The notes: a model not told the origin generated them from the letters alone. DNA of 64,000 nt from Flavobacterium lutivivi (GCF_014642275.1 NZ_BMIM01000005.1:157581-221580); one strand, 5' to 3'; positions 36,442 to 45,426 are shown, counted from the stretch's first letter. Numbers and translations are program-made.

Positions 36442-36798
36442 TTAGTACTGATTTGTAGCCAATAACACTAAAGTACAAGCTACTTCTACTTCAATATTAT
36501 TACTTTTTAAGAGTTGATAAAATTCTGGGTTTTCTGTACCTGGATTAAAGATAACACGTTTTGGCTGTAATTGCAGTATGTAGTTATAATAATCGCGTTG
36601 GTTTTTGGCGTTAACATATAATGTAACTGTATCAATATTTTTTAAAGGAATTTGTTTAGTTTGTATTTTAACACCCGAAACTTCACCTATTTTTTGTCCA
36701 ATTGCCACAACTGAATGATTGTGATTTAGCAAACTATTAATGGCTTTAAAACTATATCTTTCAGGATTAGTTGATGCTCCAATTACTAATGTTTTCAT
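36442..36798 (-). CDS. CoA-binding domain protein (YccU-like)
   Basis: A 118-residue single-domain Rossmann-fold protein of the CoA_binding_2 family. It begins KTLVIGASTNPERYSFKAINSLLNHNHSVVAIG and has VIFNPGTENPEFYQLLKSNNIEV near the C-terminus. The fold resembles the CoA-binding part of succinyl-CoA synthetase alpha, but no ligase domain is attached. The physiological role is unknown. The ATG at 36796-36798 is used. A TTG one codon earlier is unlikely. Confidence 0.82.
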   Translation of the reverse strand: MKTLVIGASTNPERYSFKAINSLLNHNHSVVAIGQKIGEVSGVKIQTKQIPLKNIDTVTLYVNAKNQRDYYNYILQLQPKRVIFNPGTENPEFYQLLKSNNIEVEVACTLVLLATNQY

Positions 36799-36814
36799 CA
36801 AATTTTATTTTCAA

Positions 36815-36822
36815 CAAAGCTA
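36815..36822 (-). promoter_or_regulatory. Possible -7 box (TAGCTTTG) before the CoA-binding gene
   Basis: TAGCTTTG on the minus strand fits TAnnTTTG and ends 16 bases before the ATG. No -33 TTG at the standard distance was seen. Confidence 0.35.
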
Positions 36823-36882
36823 CTAAAGATTTGTTTTAGATAAAATAACATCTCAAAACAATCATATTTAAAATTTTGAATA

Positions 36883-36890
36883 TACTTTTG
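36883..36890 (+). promoter_or_regulatory. -7 box (TACTTTTG) before the marC-family gene
   Basis: TACTTTTG on the plus strand, 13 bases before the ATG, is the same eight bases seen before wza copy 1, the sensor kinase, sucC and pafA. A -33 TTG is not evident. Confidence 0.45.
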
Positions 36891-36903
36891 TAAAAAAAAC
36901 GGC

Positions 36904-37539
36904 ATGGATATTTTTTTCAATACTTTTTTAGTTTTACTTGGAGCAATTTTTTCTGTTTTAAACCCAATAGGTGCTATTCCATTTTTCGTAGGTTTGACAC
37001 AAGATTACAACAAATCTGAACGTTCGAGAGTTTCTTTGATGACTGCTGTAAACGTTTGTATTATTCTATTGATTTCTTTTTTTCTTGGGGAATATGTTTT
37101 AAAATTTTTTGGAATTACCATTTCTGCTTTACGAATAGCTGGAGGAATTTTGATTGCTAGCTCAGGTTTTGGTTTACTTAATGCTAACCCAAAAAAAAGA
37201 AAAGGTATAAGCAAAGAAGTTGAAGAGGATTTACAAACCAGAAATTCAATTGCGCTTACACCACTAGCAATGCCTATGCTTGCTGGTCCAGGTTCGATTT
37301 CTTTGCTAATTGCATTTTATCAAGACCATAGTTCTACTATTGATATTGCGGCTTCATCGCTAGCAATTGTTGTGGTTTCTTTTTTAATTTTTTTAATTTT
37401 GAGAAGCGCACATTATTTAGCCAAATACCTTGGCGCATCAGGAATTGTAGCTATTTCAAGAATTGTAGGTTTTCTAACTGTAGCTATTGGTATTCAATAC
37501 ATTATCAGTGCAGTTTTAGCAATTATTAGAGGAATTTAG
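36904..37539 (+). CDS. MarC-family integral membrane protein
   Basis: A 211-residue inner-membrane protein with six predicted helices of the MarC/SNARE-associated-like group. The start LGAIFSVLNPIGAIPFFVGLTQDYN and the block NSIALTPLAMPMLAGPGSISLLIAFYQD are conserved in MarC/YchE/YhgN proteins. The link of MarC itself to antibiotic resistance has not held up, and the function is unknown. It is transcribed from its own -7 box and ends at a strong bidirectional hairpin. Confidence 0.88.
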   Translation: MDIFFNTFLVLLGAIFSVLNPIGAIPFFVGLTQDYNKSERSRVSLMTAVNVCIILLISFFLGEYVLKFFGITISALRIAGGILIASSGFGLLNANPKKRKGISKEVEEDLQTRNSIALTPLAMPMLAGPGSISLLIAFYQDHSSTIDIAASSLAIVVVSFLIFLILRSAHYLAKYLGASGIVAISRIVGFLTVAIGIQYIISAVLAIIRGI

Positions 37540-37571
37540 GAAAAATACAAGGTACGAATTACGAAGTTTGA

Positions 37572-37624
37572 AATAATAAATCCCAAATTCAAATTGTTTA
37601 AATATGAATTTGGGATTTATTATT
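37572..37624. terminator. Bidirectional terminator between marC-family gene and ctlX
   Basis: A perfect 20-bp inverted repeat (37572-37591 with 37605-37624) around a 13-base loop lies between two converging genes. A/T tracts lie on both outer sides (TATTTTTTT region to the right, AAATAATAAA in the stem itself). It can end transcripts from either strand. Confidence 0.85.
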
Positions 37625-37639
37625 TGCTATTTTTTTAAT

Positions 37640-38575
37640 TTATTTTCTTGGAAGAAAAATCTCTGCCATCATGCAACGAGCACTTCCGCCGCCACAAGCT
37701 TCGATAGTATCTAAACTTGAATGCAAAATAGTAACATGTTGTTCTAACTGAGCAATTTGTTTTTTGGTCAATGAATGATATGCTGACGAACTCATTACTA
37801 AATATCTTTTTCCATCATTTGCTTTTACTTCGAGCATGTTTCCAGCAAAATTATTTACTTGGTCTTCTGTAATTAGAATAATATCCTTTTCATCACCTTT
37901 TAAACTATCCAAAACCATTTTACGCTCTTTTTTGTCATCGATGCAATCAGCACAAATAACAGCAAAAGTATCTCCAATACACATCATAACGTTGGTATGA
38001 TAGATTAGTTTTCGCTCACCATTTACCGTTTGAAATGCTTCAAAAATTACTGGTGAAAGTTCAAAATCTTCGCAAAACTCAATCATTAATTCTTCATCTG
38101 CTCTTGGCGAAAGAGCACAGTATGCTTTTCCATTTTCTCTATCGAGCAATAAACTGCCTGTACCTTCAAGAAAAATATTATCTTCTTCTGCCGAGGTATA
38201 ATCCATAATTTCGTTGATTACAAAACCTTCATCTTCAAGAATATCCAATATATCTTCTCTTCTTTCTGCACGACGGTTTTCTGCAAACATTGGATAAAGT
38301 GTAACATCTCCATTTTCATGAAATGAAATCCAGTTGTTTGGAAAAATACTATCTGGTGTATCTGGTTGAACAGTGTCGTCAACTACTATTACATTTACAC
38401 CAACCATTCTAAGTTTTTTTACAAAAGTGTCAAATTCTTCTTGTGCTTTTGCATTTACTGTTTGCGGTGTTAATCCGTCGAGAACTTTTTGATAATAATT
38501 ATTTACAGCCGTTTGCTCATTCATTCTAAAAGCAACTGGACGTATCATCAATATAGAGTTAGTGGTTTGGTTCAT
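37640..38575 (-). CDS. ctlX: CtlX-type citrulline/guanidino-modifying hydrolase
   Basis: A 311-residue member of the guanidino-group-modifying superfamily (arginine deiminase/DDAH fold). It begins NSILMIRPVAFRMNEQTAVNNYYQ, which I recognise from proteins named CtlX (citrulline utilization hydrolase). Visible active-site elements are NIFLEGTGSLLLDRENG, the His in LIYHTNVMM, and the C-terminal nucleophile in CGGGSARCMMAE (Cys301). It probably breaks down citrulline or a related ureido/guanidino compound in the cytoplasm. It lies 76 bp downstream of a second enzyme of the same superfamily. The substrate is not proved by sequence. Confidence 0.78.
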   Translation of the reverse strand: MNQTTNSILMIRPVAFRMNEQTAVNNYYQKVLDGLTPQTVNAKAQEEFDTFVKKLRMVGVNVIVVDDTVQPDTPDSIFPNNWISFHENGDVTLYPMFAENRRAERREDILDILEDEGFVINEIMDYTSAEEDNIFLEGTGSLLLDRENGKAYCALSPRADEELMIEFCEDFELSPVIFEAFQTVNGERKLIYHTNVMMCIGDTFAVICADCIDDKKERKMVLDSLKGDEKDIILITEDQVNNFAGNMLEVKANDGKRYLVMSSSAYHSLTKKQIAQLEQHVTILHSSLDTIEACGGGSARCMMAEIFLPRK

Positions 38576-38592
38576 TGTTATTTTTGTTTAAA

Positions 38593-38644
38593 GTTTCAGG
38601 TTTCAGGTTTCAGGTTTTACAACTTGAAACATTAAACTTGAAAC
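38593..38644. repeat. Tandem GTTTCAG repeat with hairpin between two hydrolase genes
   Basis: Three tandem copies of GTTTCAG plus a partial fourth (38593-38617) are followed by two copies of CTTGAAAC (38623-38630 and 38637-38644). The last GTTTCAGGT can pair with ACTTGAAAC. It fills most of the short spacer between two minus-strand genes and resembles a dispersed intergenic repeat. Confidence 0.7.
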
Positions 38645-38651
38645 AAAGTTT

Positions 38652-39566
38652 TTAATCTCTTATCAATGGCAAAGTTGAACATCTCAACAATCCTTCTTGT
38701 TTTGCTATTTCTGCATACGGAATTTCTTCTACAACAAAATTATTTTCTCGAAGCCAATTGTTAAGTCTTGTAAAATTTCTTTCAGATACTACTACATTCT
38801 CGTCTATAGAAAACACATTTGAATTCATATGATACATTTCATCACGCGTGATGTGAAATAGGTTTTCTTTTCCGAATAATTTTACCAAATAAACGTAATC
38901 TGCTTCTTCACGGAAACCACTTTTATAAATTATTCCTTTGTTTTTTCCTACTGGTTGAAAACAACAATCAAGATGTAATGCATTATCTCGTGCTTCGAGT
39001 TTTGATTTTACTAAATCGAATTCTTTTACAATTTTATGTGGAAATAAATTTCTAATATATTCAACTCCAGCCATGTTTGTTCTTGCAGTGATATAATCTT
39101 TATAATCTGAACCTTTATAAGTTCCTATAAAAATATAATCATTCCACAGCATGACATCGCCACCTTCAATATGTACATCATCTGGTGGACGAACAACTTT
39201 ATTGGGATTTATTTGGTCAATAATGTATTGAATGGCATCTAATTCTCTATCTCTATCAGGAAGAATATTAGCTTTTATAAATACATCATCAATAACAAAA
39301 CCAATATCACGCGTAAAGATTTGGTTATAGTTTTCAATTATTTCTGGTCGAAAAACTTGCACATTATATTTTTGAAAAACTTGATTAAAAGCTTCCATTT
39401 CATTAACCATATCTTTTTCTACAGGGTATGTTCCTGCTAAAATATGTTCTAATGATTTTGGGTCATACGCTTCTTCGGCAGTTGGTGTTGGACCATTACT
39501 TACTGCTGAACCTAACACAACAGCTCTTAATCTTGAGGTTTCGTTTTTTACATTTAGTTGTAACAT
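38652..39566 (-). CDS. Arginine deiminase/DDAH-family amidinohydrolase
   Basis: A guanidino-modifying superfamily protein of 304 residues from the ATG at 39564-39566 (312 from an earlier ATG at 39590). The core shows FTRDIGFVIDD, HIEGGDVMLWNDYIFIG with the Glu of the active site, ALHLDCCFQPVG with the catalytic His, and the terminal nucleophile in LLRCSTLPLIRD. Members hydrolyse arginine, methylarginines or related compounds, or transfer amidino groups. It precedes ctlX in the same direction, so the two may form a two-step route such as arginine to citrulline to ornithine. That route is inference. Confidence 0.75.
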   Translation of the reverse strand: MLQLNVKNETSRLRAVVLGSAVSNGPTPTAEEAYDPKSLEHILAGTYPVEKDMVNEMEAFNQVFQKYNVQVFRPEIIENYNQIFTRDIGFVIDDVFIKANILPDRDRELDAIQYIIDQINPNKVVRPPDDVHIEGGDVMLWNDYIFIGTYKGSDYKDYITARTNMAGVEYIRNLFPHKIVKEFDLVKSKLEARDNALHLDCCFQPVGKNKGIIYKSGFREEADYVYLVKLFGKENLFHITRDEMYHMNSNVFSIDENVVVSERNFTRLNNWLRENNFVVEEIPYAEIAKQEGLLRCSTLPLIRD

Positions 39567-39596
39567 AAAATTGCTTTTGGCATCAGGCAAATATAA

Positions 39597-39624
39597 AAAA
39601 GCTCCGCCGAATAGCGAAGCTTTT
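39597..39624 (-). terminator. Rho-independent terminator after the T9SS protein gene
   Basis: An 11-bp stem with one mismatch (AAAAGCTTCGC pairing with GCGGAGCTTTT on the minus strand) has a six-base loop. It runs into a T-rich stretch. It lies about 95 bases past the stop at 39720. Confidence 0.75.
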
Positions 39625-39719
39625 AGAGATGTTATTAAATAAATTAGTTTAATTTTCCAGCAAAAGTTATTATTTCATATTCATAAATTTTACTGTATTA
39701 AAATGATAAAAAAATCATC

Positions 39720-41687
39720 TTACTTCTTTATCAATTTTTCTGAATACAAATCACCATTTTCAGAAGTTATATTAATAATGTAAATCCCAGAAGCATATCG
39801 TTCTACATCAAGCTGTAATCTGTCAGTAATATCTATGTTGCTCTCTTGAACTACTTTGCCGTCAATAGTAGCAATTTGATAATGGTTAAAACGATTTTCT
39901 TTCATAATAATTTCAAATAATCCACTCGATGGATTTGGAACTATACTAAATCCTGAAACTATTTTTATCAAATTTATTTTTTCTTCTTCAATTACTGGTT
40001 CATATGCATATTCCACTTGGCTAACGGCTGTTTTGTATAGATAGTTTCCTGAGCAACCTTCTATATATGCTGCAAATTGAGAACCACTCAGAGCTTCAAA
40101 ACCAGGATTTAACTCCACATAATTCCCAGAATGATACACTACTCCATTATTTAGCGAATTGTCACCTATCTGGATTAGATTGGTTGCTTTTATCCAATCT
40201 GAACGTTCTCTTTTTGCAACCGTAGCCGATGATAAATTATTCATATCGTCACCTGGTGAACTCAATGATAACGTAGCTTGACAACAATTGTTGAATGTAA
40301 CATCTGGACCAACGCTAGCTGATGTATCCGATATTTCATAAACAAATGTTCCCGCAGGACAGTTGACATTGAACGTAGCATTTACCTGAAACTCGAAATC
40401 ACCAGTTGGACTAGCTCCAAATATACTAGGTGTTACAGAAAAACAGAACGTATTTGTTGTTAAGGTTGATGGTGCAGAAATAGTTCCTATGGTATTACCA
40501 TTTTGCAAAATATTCAATTGCATAGTATTCAAAACTGCTCCAACTGGCGGTTGAAAAGTTCCACAAACTTGAATTGGTGTAGAAGAAGTAACGTCTGGAC
40601 AATTAATTTCTTCTGGGTCTAAACTTAAAGCACCAAGCTGTGGTGTTGAACAAATAGTACCACAAATATTATCGATATAAACCGTCCCAAAATGCTTAGA
40701 TGGTTGACAATCACTAACCGAAAATTCTATACGTGCTGGTTGACCTATAATGTCTTGAACATTTAAACGAGCACATATCCAGCCAGTGTAGAGTATTCTT
40801 CTATCTGATGAAACATTAATTCTGTTAAACAAACAGTTTTCAGGATTAGCAATGATACAAATTTCATCAACTATGGCATTATTTTGGTCATAAACTCTAA
40901 CTCTAAAATAAGGTTGTATGGGTTGCTCATGTGCTGGTTTGTTATCCATTATTAATGAAAAATTGAAATCAATTGTTGGTTCATTAATAACTGGGAAAAT
41001 TCTTGAAGCAGTTGATAAATCAGACGAGCCAAATCCTCCAGTGTTATTTAACTTGATACAACGACTTCCTCCACTAGAATCGAGAGTTGGAACATTGACA
41101 CCAAAACTTGCTAGTAATGGATCATATACTTCATATCCTGCTGCAGTATCATCAATCATGGTTATCGTTGAATTAAAATTATTCACCGCAGGTACTACAA
41201 CATTTGAAGCTGTAGGAGCTGTAGGAGTAGCACACGACAAAAAGAATGCTTCACCTGATTCAGGTTGTGGATGCGCATCTGACCAAAAGGAATAACCTGC
41301 TAATCCATCTTCAAATCCTCCGTTAACACATTGTTGAGCTACTGATGAAGGCATTGCATTGGCAACATAATCTTTTCTTTTCTCTGGATTATTTTTGAAA
41401 TACAACTTTCTTAACTCAATTATTTTAGCGTTTTTTAAAGCTAATTTCAATTCTGCGTCAGTAAAAGAATCTTCTCTTCGAAGATGTTCTATTACCTCAT
41501 CTGTTATTTCTGTCGATAGTTTATATTTATTGAAATTATCATCAATAAACCTCCTGATTTCTTTTTCTGTATCGTAGGAATTCGAAATTCTGTTCTTTTC
41601 TAATGCTAGATATTCATCTACTTGGGCAAACGAAACAGCAGAATTCAAACAAACAAAACAGAAAACTATTTTGATAATTTTGTTCAT
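39720..41687 (-). CDS. Secreted T9SS type A sorting-domain protein of unknown function
   Basis: About 655 residues from the ATG at 41685-41687, which begins one base after the upstream stop. It has a signal peptide (MNKIIKIVFCFVCLNSAVSFAQ), then a charged helical stretch of about 85 residues. A large beta-rich domain with many Cys follows, starting NGGFEDGLAGYSFWSDAHPQPESG and containing YIDNICGTICSTP. Near the end is the spacer seen in many flavobacterial surface proteins (NGVVYHSGNYVELNPGFEALSGSQF). Last comes the Por tail: FSIVPNPSSGLFEI through GIYIINITSENGDLYSEKLIKK. It is exported by Sec and then through the T9SS. It shares a transcript with the adhesin-like gene upstream. The binding target is unknown. 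Confidence 0.8.
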   Translation of the reverse strand: MNKIIKIVFCFVCLNSAVSFAQVDEYLALEKNRISNSYDTEKEIRRFIDDNFNKYKLSTEITDEVIEHLRREDSFTDAELKLALKNAKIIELRKLYFKNNPEKRKDYVANAMPSSVAQQCVNGGFEDGLAGYSFWSDAHPQPESGEAFFLSCATPTAPTASNVVVPAVNNFNSTITMIDDTAAGYEVYDPLLASFGVNVPTLDSSGGSRCIKLNNTGGFGSSDLSTASRIFPVINEPTIDFNFSLIMDNKPAHEQPIQPYFRVRVYDQNNAIVDEICIIANPENCLFNRINVSSDRRILYTGWICARLNVQDIIGQPARIEFSVSDCQPSKHFGTVYIDNICGTICSTPQLGALSLDPEEINCPDVTSSTPIQVCGTFQPPVGAVLNTMQLNILQNGNTIGTISAPSTLTTNTFCFSVTPSIFGASPTGDFEFQVNATFNVNCPAGTFVYEISDTSASVGPDVTFNNCCQATLSLSSPGDDMNNLSSATVAKRERSDWIKATNLIQIGDNSLNNGVVYHSGNYVELNPGFEALSGSQFAAYIEGCSGNYLYKTAVSQVEYAYEPVIEEEKINLIKIVSGFSIVPNPSSGLFEIIMKENRFNHYQIATIDGKVVQESNIDITDRLQLDVERYASGIYIINITSENGDLYSEKLIKK

Positions 41688-41688
41688 A

Positions 41689-43806
41689 CTATTTGTTTTT
41701 TTCAATTAATACTTTAAGCTGTGCTTTTAGAATTTCAATTTCTGAATTTTGTTTTTCTATAGCTTGTTGTTGAACATCTAACTTTTTGTCTTGTTCGATA
41801 ATATAAAGTGTAAGCTCCTCAATTTTTTCCATGTGTTTTGATTGCATTTCTGCAACATCCAATCCGTTTTCAACTATTTCGCTCGCTGAAGAAACGCCAG
41901 GTAAATGTTTGTTGGTTTTCACAAAGCTTTCAACTTCTTTTAGAGGCATCAATTTGTAGTTATCTGCAAAAACATAATCTGCCCAATTTGCTGTATTACG
42001 CAATGCCACTTTAACTTTTTCTGTTAAAATTCCTCCTTCAACAAATAATTTATAGTTTCCTGTAGTAGTTGGATAACTTGTTGAAGAACCTATGTAGATT
42101 TTACCATTGTTTGTGCTTGTACTTGTATTAAACCAAATATTTCTATCGTTCATATCAACTATTCTGTTATTGCTTACAGTTGTTGATTGATTTATCACAC
42201 CGTTATTTGCATAAAGGCTAGTATCGTTAGCACTTATCTGATAAGGTGTAGCTGTAGAACCATTTCCTGAAACTGTAACATTAGTTCCTGCAACTACAGA
42301 AGTAGATGGTAACGTGATAGTGTTTCCGTTGGCTATTGATAAAGTGTTTCCATTCAAAGTCAACGTTTGATCATCTGTATCTGTAAAAGATGGAAGTGTA
42401 ACTGAATTTCCATTAGAAATCGATAATACATTACCGCTCAAAGCCAATGACTGTGCATCAGTATCCGTAAAAGTTGGTAGCGTAATTGTTCCACCATTTT
42501 GCGATAATGTAATTGTATTTCCAGTTTGTGTTAATGTTTGTAATTCGTTTGTTGTGCTACCATCAACTTCTGCAAACGATGGAAGTGTAACCGAATTTCC
42601 GTTTGAAATTGATAATACATTACCACTCAAAGCCAATGATTGCGCGTCTGTATCTGTAAAAGTTGGTAGCACAAAACTTCCTCCATTATTAGAAAGAGTA
42701 ATTGTATTTCCAGACTGTGTTAGCACTTGTGTTGGCAAAGTAACTGTATTGCTGTTAATTCCGTTTACAGAAGTAGTCAATTGATTTCCTGAAATTGTAT
42801 TTACGACAGATGAAGGAAACGAAAGTTGTTTTCTTAAAATCACATCACCATTTGTATCTACTGTTAAAAAAGCTGCTGCTGTTTGAGTTATATTCGAAAT
42901 ATTGTTGCTAGTCAAGTTTGTAAATCTTAAACCCGATTTACCTGCTGTTCCTTGTGTAATTTCTAATTTATTTCCAGGCAATGAATTCCCTATTCCAACA
43001 TAACCTTCTACAATTAATCCATTCTTCGGTGCTAATGAAGGCATATCTGATTGAGTATTTGGTACAAAATTTCTACCAATAGCAACTCCACCAGCTACAT
43101 CAAGTTTGTTTTTTGGAATTACATTATTGCCCAATCCTATTCCCACATTTCCAGCTTTACTTATGAATAGTTTTTGATTACCTACTCCATCGGCAAGAAT
43201 TACTGTATTATTTACATCGTTTCCTGCAATTAAATCAGTAGTTGGAGCATTTGCAAAAATTACTTTACCAAGTATAACATTTGCATTTCCGTTTTTAAGA
43301 TTTTGAGCCGTTTCTGTTCCAATAAAAATATTTGAATTCCCAAAGTTTAAACTTCTCGGAGTATTATACCCTATAGCTATGTTGTCACTACCTATGTTTT
43401 TTAGCAACGTTCCATATCCCAATCCTGTGTTTCTACTACCTGTTGTGTTTGCTTCCATAGAGCGATGCCCTATTGCCACGTTGCTTTCTCCAGTTGTGTT
43501 TCCTTGTAATACTCTTGTTCCCAAAGCACAATTCAAAGAACCAGTTGTATTAGCCATCAAAGCATCATTTCCAAAAGCACAATTATATCCACCTTGATTA
43601 TTCATCAACGTTCTAAATCCAAAAGCACTGTTACTATGAGATGTATTGGACATTAATGAATTAACACCAAATCCAGTATTAAAATTCCCTGTATTATTTG
43701 CTCCTGAGTTATCTCCTCCAAAAGCGTTTCCTGTTTGTGCTTGTGATTGTACACATAAGCCAAAATTTGCCAAAGCAAAAATAAATAAGTAGTTTTTCAA
43801 GTTCAT
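41689..43806 (-). CDS. Repeat-rich adhesin/tail-fibre-like surface protein
   Basis: A 705-residue secreted protein with a signal peptide ending near QSQAQ. The N-terminal third is made of about 16-residue repeats of the kind NTTGSxNxAxGxxxLxxN, like the heads of YadA/Hep_Hag adhesins. The middle carries a duplicated block with LPTFTDTDAQSLALSGNV then LSISNGNSVTLPSF, as in phage tail fibres. The C-terminus has NKHLPGVSSASEIVENGLDV followed by a coiled coil (EKIEELTLYIIEQDKKLDVQQQ). This ending is frequent in Bacteroidota surface proteins. There is no Por tail. It lies just upstream of a T9SS protein gene. A trimeric fibre is likely but inferred. Confidence 0.75.
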   Translation of the reverse strand: MNLKNYLFIFALANFGLCVQSQAQTGNAFGGDNSGANNTGNFNTGFGVNSLMSNTSHSNSAFGFRTLMNNQGGYNCAFGNDALMANTTGSLNCALGTRVLQGNTTGESNVAIGHRSMEANTTGSRNTGLGYGTLLKNIGSDNIAIGYNTPRSLNFGNSNIFIGTETAQNLKNGNANVILGKVIFANAPTTDLIAGNDVNNTVILADGVGNQKLFISKAGNVGIGLGNNVIPKNKLDVAGGVAIGRNFVPNTQSDMPSLAPKNGLIVEGYVGIGNSLPGNKLEITQGTAGKSGLRFTNLTSNNISNITQTAAAFLTVDTNGDVILRKQLSFPSSVVNTISGNQLTTSVNGINSNTVTLPTQVLTQSGNTITLSNNGGSFVLPTFTDTDAQSLALSGNVLSISNGNSVTLPSFAEVDGSTTNELQTLTQTGNTITLSQNGGTITLPTFTDTDAQSLALSGNVLSISNGNSVTLPSFTDTDDQTLTLNGNTLSIANGNTITLPSTSVVAGTNVTVSGNGSTATPYQISANDTSLYANNGVINQSTTVSNNRIVDMNDRNIWFNTSTSTNNGKIYIGSSTSYPTTTGNYKLFVEGGILTEKVKVALRNTANWADYVFADNYKLMPLKEVESFVKTNKHLPGVSSASEIVENGLDVAEMQSKHMEKIEELTLYIIEQDKKLDVQQQAIEKQNSEIEILKAQLKVLIEKNK

Positions 43807-43880
43807 AGTTGTAGATTTTTGGGGTTACTAATCTTATAATTTTTTACTAGAGAACTTTAACATTCTAATAGTAAAAGAAC

Positions 43881-43898
43881 TTACTCATAATTGAGTAA
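43881..43898. promoter_or_regulatory. Interrupted palindrome TTACTCATAATTGAGTAA
   Basis: Two perfect 7-base half-sites (TTACTCA and TGAGTAA) around TAAT lie between the possible promoter at 43944 and the adhesin-like start at 43806. This could be a dimeric regulator site or a small hairpin in the leader. No family is identified. Confidence 0.3.
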
Positions 43899-44054
43899 AT
43901 GGTTATGATTATTGAAAAGTTGACTTTGATTTTATTGACAATTCAAATATATAAGAGAGATTTAAAAAAATCTATAAAAAACATATTTTTTCGATGAAAT
44001 GCGCTTTTTAACATTTATAAAAAGTATTTTTCTTATATTTTTAATTTAAGGCAA

Positions 44055-44087
44055 AAAAAAAACTTCCCAAAAATGAGAAGTTTTTTT
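44055..44087 (-). terminator. Rho-independent terminator after gltA
   Basis: A hairpin with arms AAAAAAACTTC (plus strand) and GAAGTTTTTTT lies 18 bases past the gltA stop. On the minus strand it ends in a run of T. Confidence 0.75.
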
Positions 44088-44104
44088 AAGAGTTATTGTT
44101 GATA

Positions 44105-45388
44105 TTATCTTTTGTCTAAAGGAACAAAATCTCTCAACGGATATCCAGTATAAACCTGTCTTGGTCTTCCTATTGGTTCCTTATTGATTCGCATTTCAGT
44201 CCATTGCGCAATCCAACCTGGTAATCTACCAATTGCAAAGAGAACGGTAAACATTTCTGTTGGAATTCCAAGAGCTCTGTAAATAATTCCAGAGTAGAAA
44301 TCTACATTTGGATATAAATTACGTGATTTGAAGTATTCATCTTCTAGAGCTACTTTTTCTAATTGTTTTGCAATATCTAGTAGAGGATCTTCAACCCCCA
44401 ATTGATTGAGTACATCATCAGCAGCTTTTTTGATAATTGTTGCTCTAGGATCAAAGTTTTTATAAACTCTATGCCCAAATCCCATTAGGCGGAAAGGATC
44501 GTCTTTATCTTTTGCTTTCAAAACATATTTGGCTACATCGCCTCCATTGTTGTGGATTTCTTCTAGCATTTCAAGAACTGCTTGATTTGCTCCACCATGC
44601 AATGGTCCCCAAAGTGCAGAAACTCCAGCAGAAATAGAAGCAAAAAGACCAGCATGAGATGAACCCACTATTCTTACTGTAGAAGTAGAACAATTTTGTT
44701 CATGATCAGCATGAAGAATAAACAATTTATCTAATGCCTGAACTATAACTGGATCAATTTTATATGGACCAGTAGGTAATTCAAACATTAAATGCATGAA
44801 GTTTTCTACATAACCTTTTGTATTGTCATAATAATTCAACGGATAACCCATTGTTTTTCTGTATGTCCAAGTTGCAATTACGATAAACTTTGCCATCGTT
44901 TTACACACTGCATCATACATATCTTTTTGATTATGAGGATTAACGGCTTTTGGATTAAAAGCTGTTAAAGCGCTTGTAAGCGATGATAAAACTCCCATTG
45001 GATGAGCTGTTCTTGGAAAACCATCTATAATGTTTTTCATCTCTTCACTCACCAAAGTATATTTTCTAATATCGTTTTCAAACTGCTCAAGTTGTTTTTT
45101 GGTTGGAAGTTCACCAAAAATTAAAAGGTATGAAACCTCCAAGAAATCAGCTTTTTCGGCTAAATCTTCGATTGCATAACCTCTATAACGAAGAATTCCT
45201 TCTTCACCATCTAGAAATGTAATTTTACTTTCGCATGAACCAGAGTTTTTATACCCTGGATCCAAAGTTATAGCGCCAGTTAATGCGCGTAGTTTCTCGA
45301 TATCGATAGCTGCTTCATTTTCACTTCCTACTATTACTGGAAATTCATACTTATTGCCATCAATTTCTAATATTGCTGTTTTAGACAT
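44105..45388 (-). CDS. gltA: Citrate synthase (type II)
   Basis: A 427-residue enzyme condensing acetyl-CoA and oxaloacetate at entry to the TCA cycle. The N-terminal beta-rich extension (KTAILEIDGNKYEFPVIVGSENE) marks the hexameric type II class of Gram-negative bacteria. The catalytic region is clear: HADHEQNCSTSTVRIVGS, LWGPLHGGANQAVLEML with a catalytic His, FGHRVYKNFDPRA with the second His, and the C-terminal Arg-containing block. The length is normal. It is monocistronic, with a -7 box upstream and a terminator downstream. Confidence 0.97.
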   Translation of the reverse strand: MSKTAILEIDGNKYEFPVIVGSENEAAIDIEKLRALTGAITLDPGYKNSGSCESKITFLDGEEGILRYRGYAIEDLAEKADFLEVSYLLIFGELPTKKQLEQFENDIRKYTLVSEEMKNIIDGFPRTAHPMGVLSSLTSALTAFNPKAVNPHNQKDMYDAVCKTMAKFIVIATWTYRKTMGYPLNYYDNTKGYVENFMHLMFELPTGPYKIDPVIVQALDKLFILHADHEQNCSTSTVRIVGSSHAGLFASISAGVSALWGPLHGGANQAVLEMLEEIHNNGGDVAKYVLKAKDKDDPFRLMGFGHRVYKNFDPRATIIKKAADDVLNQLGVEDPLLDIAKQLEKVALEDEYFKSRNLYPNVDFYSGIIYRALGIPTEMFTVLFAIGRLPGWIAQWTEMRINKEPIGRPRQVYTGYPLRDFVPLDKR

Positions 45389-45426
45389 GATATATATTAT
45401 GATTATCTATTAAATTAATAATTTAA

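Larger units (their letters stand above)
43807..44104. other. 298-bp spacer between citrate synthase and the adhesin-like gene
   Basis: No gene is seen here. The spacer contains the gltA terminator (44055-44087), a possible minus-strand -7 box TATATTTG at 43944-43951 and an 18-base interrupted palindrome at 43881-43898. The adhesin-like gene would therefore have an untranslated leader of about 130 bases. Confidence 0.5.

Noticed and set aside
40918-41295. 125-residue plus-strand frame opposite the T9SS protein gene
   Set aside because: A shadow of the secreted-protein coding strand. No signal, motif or start context supports it.
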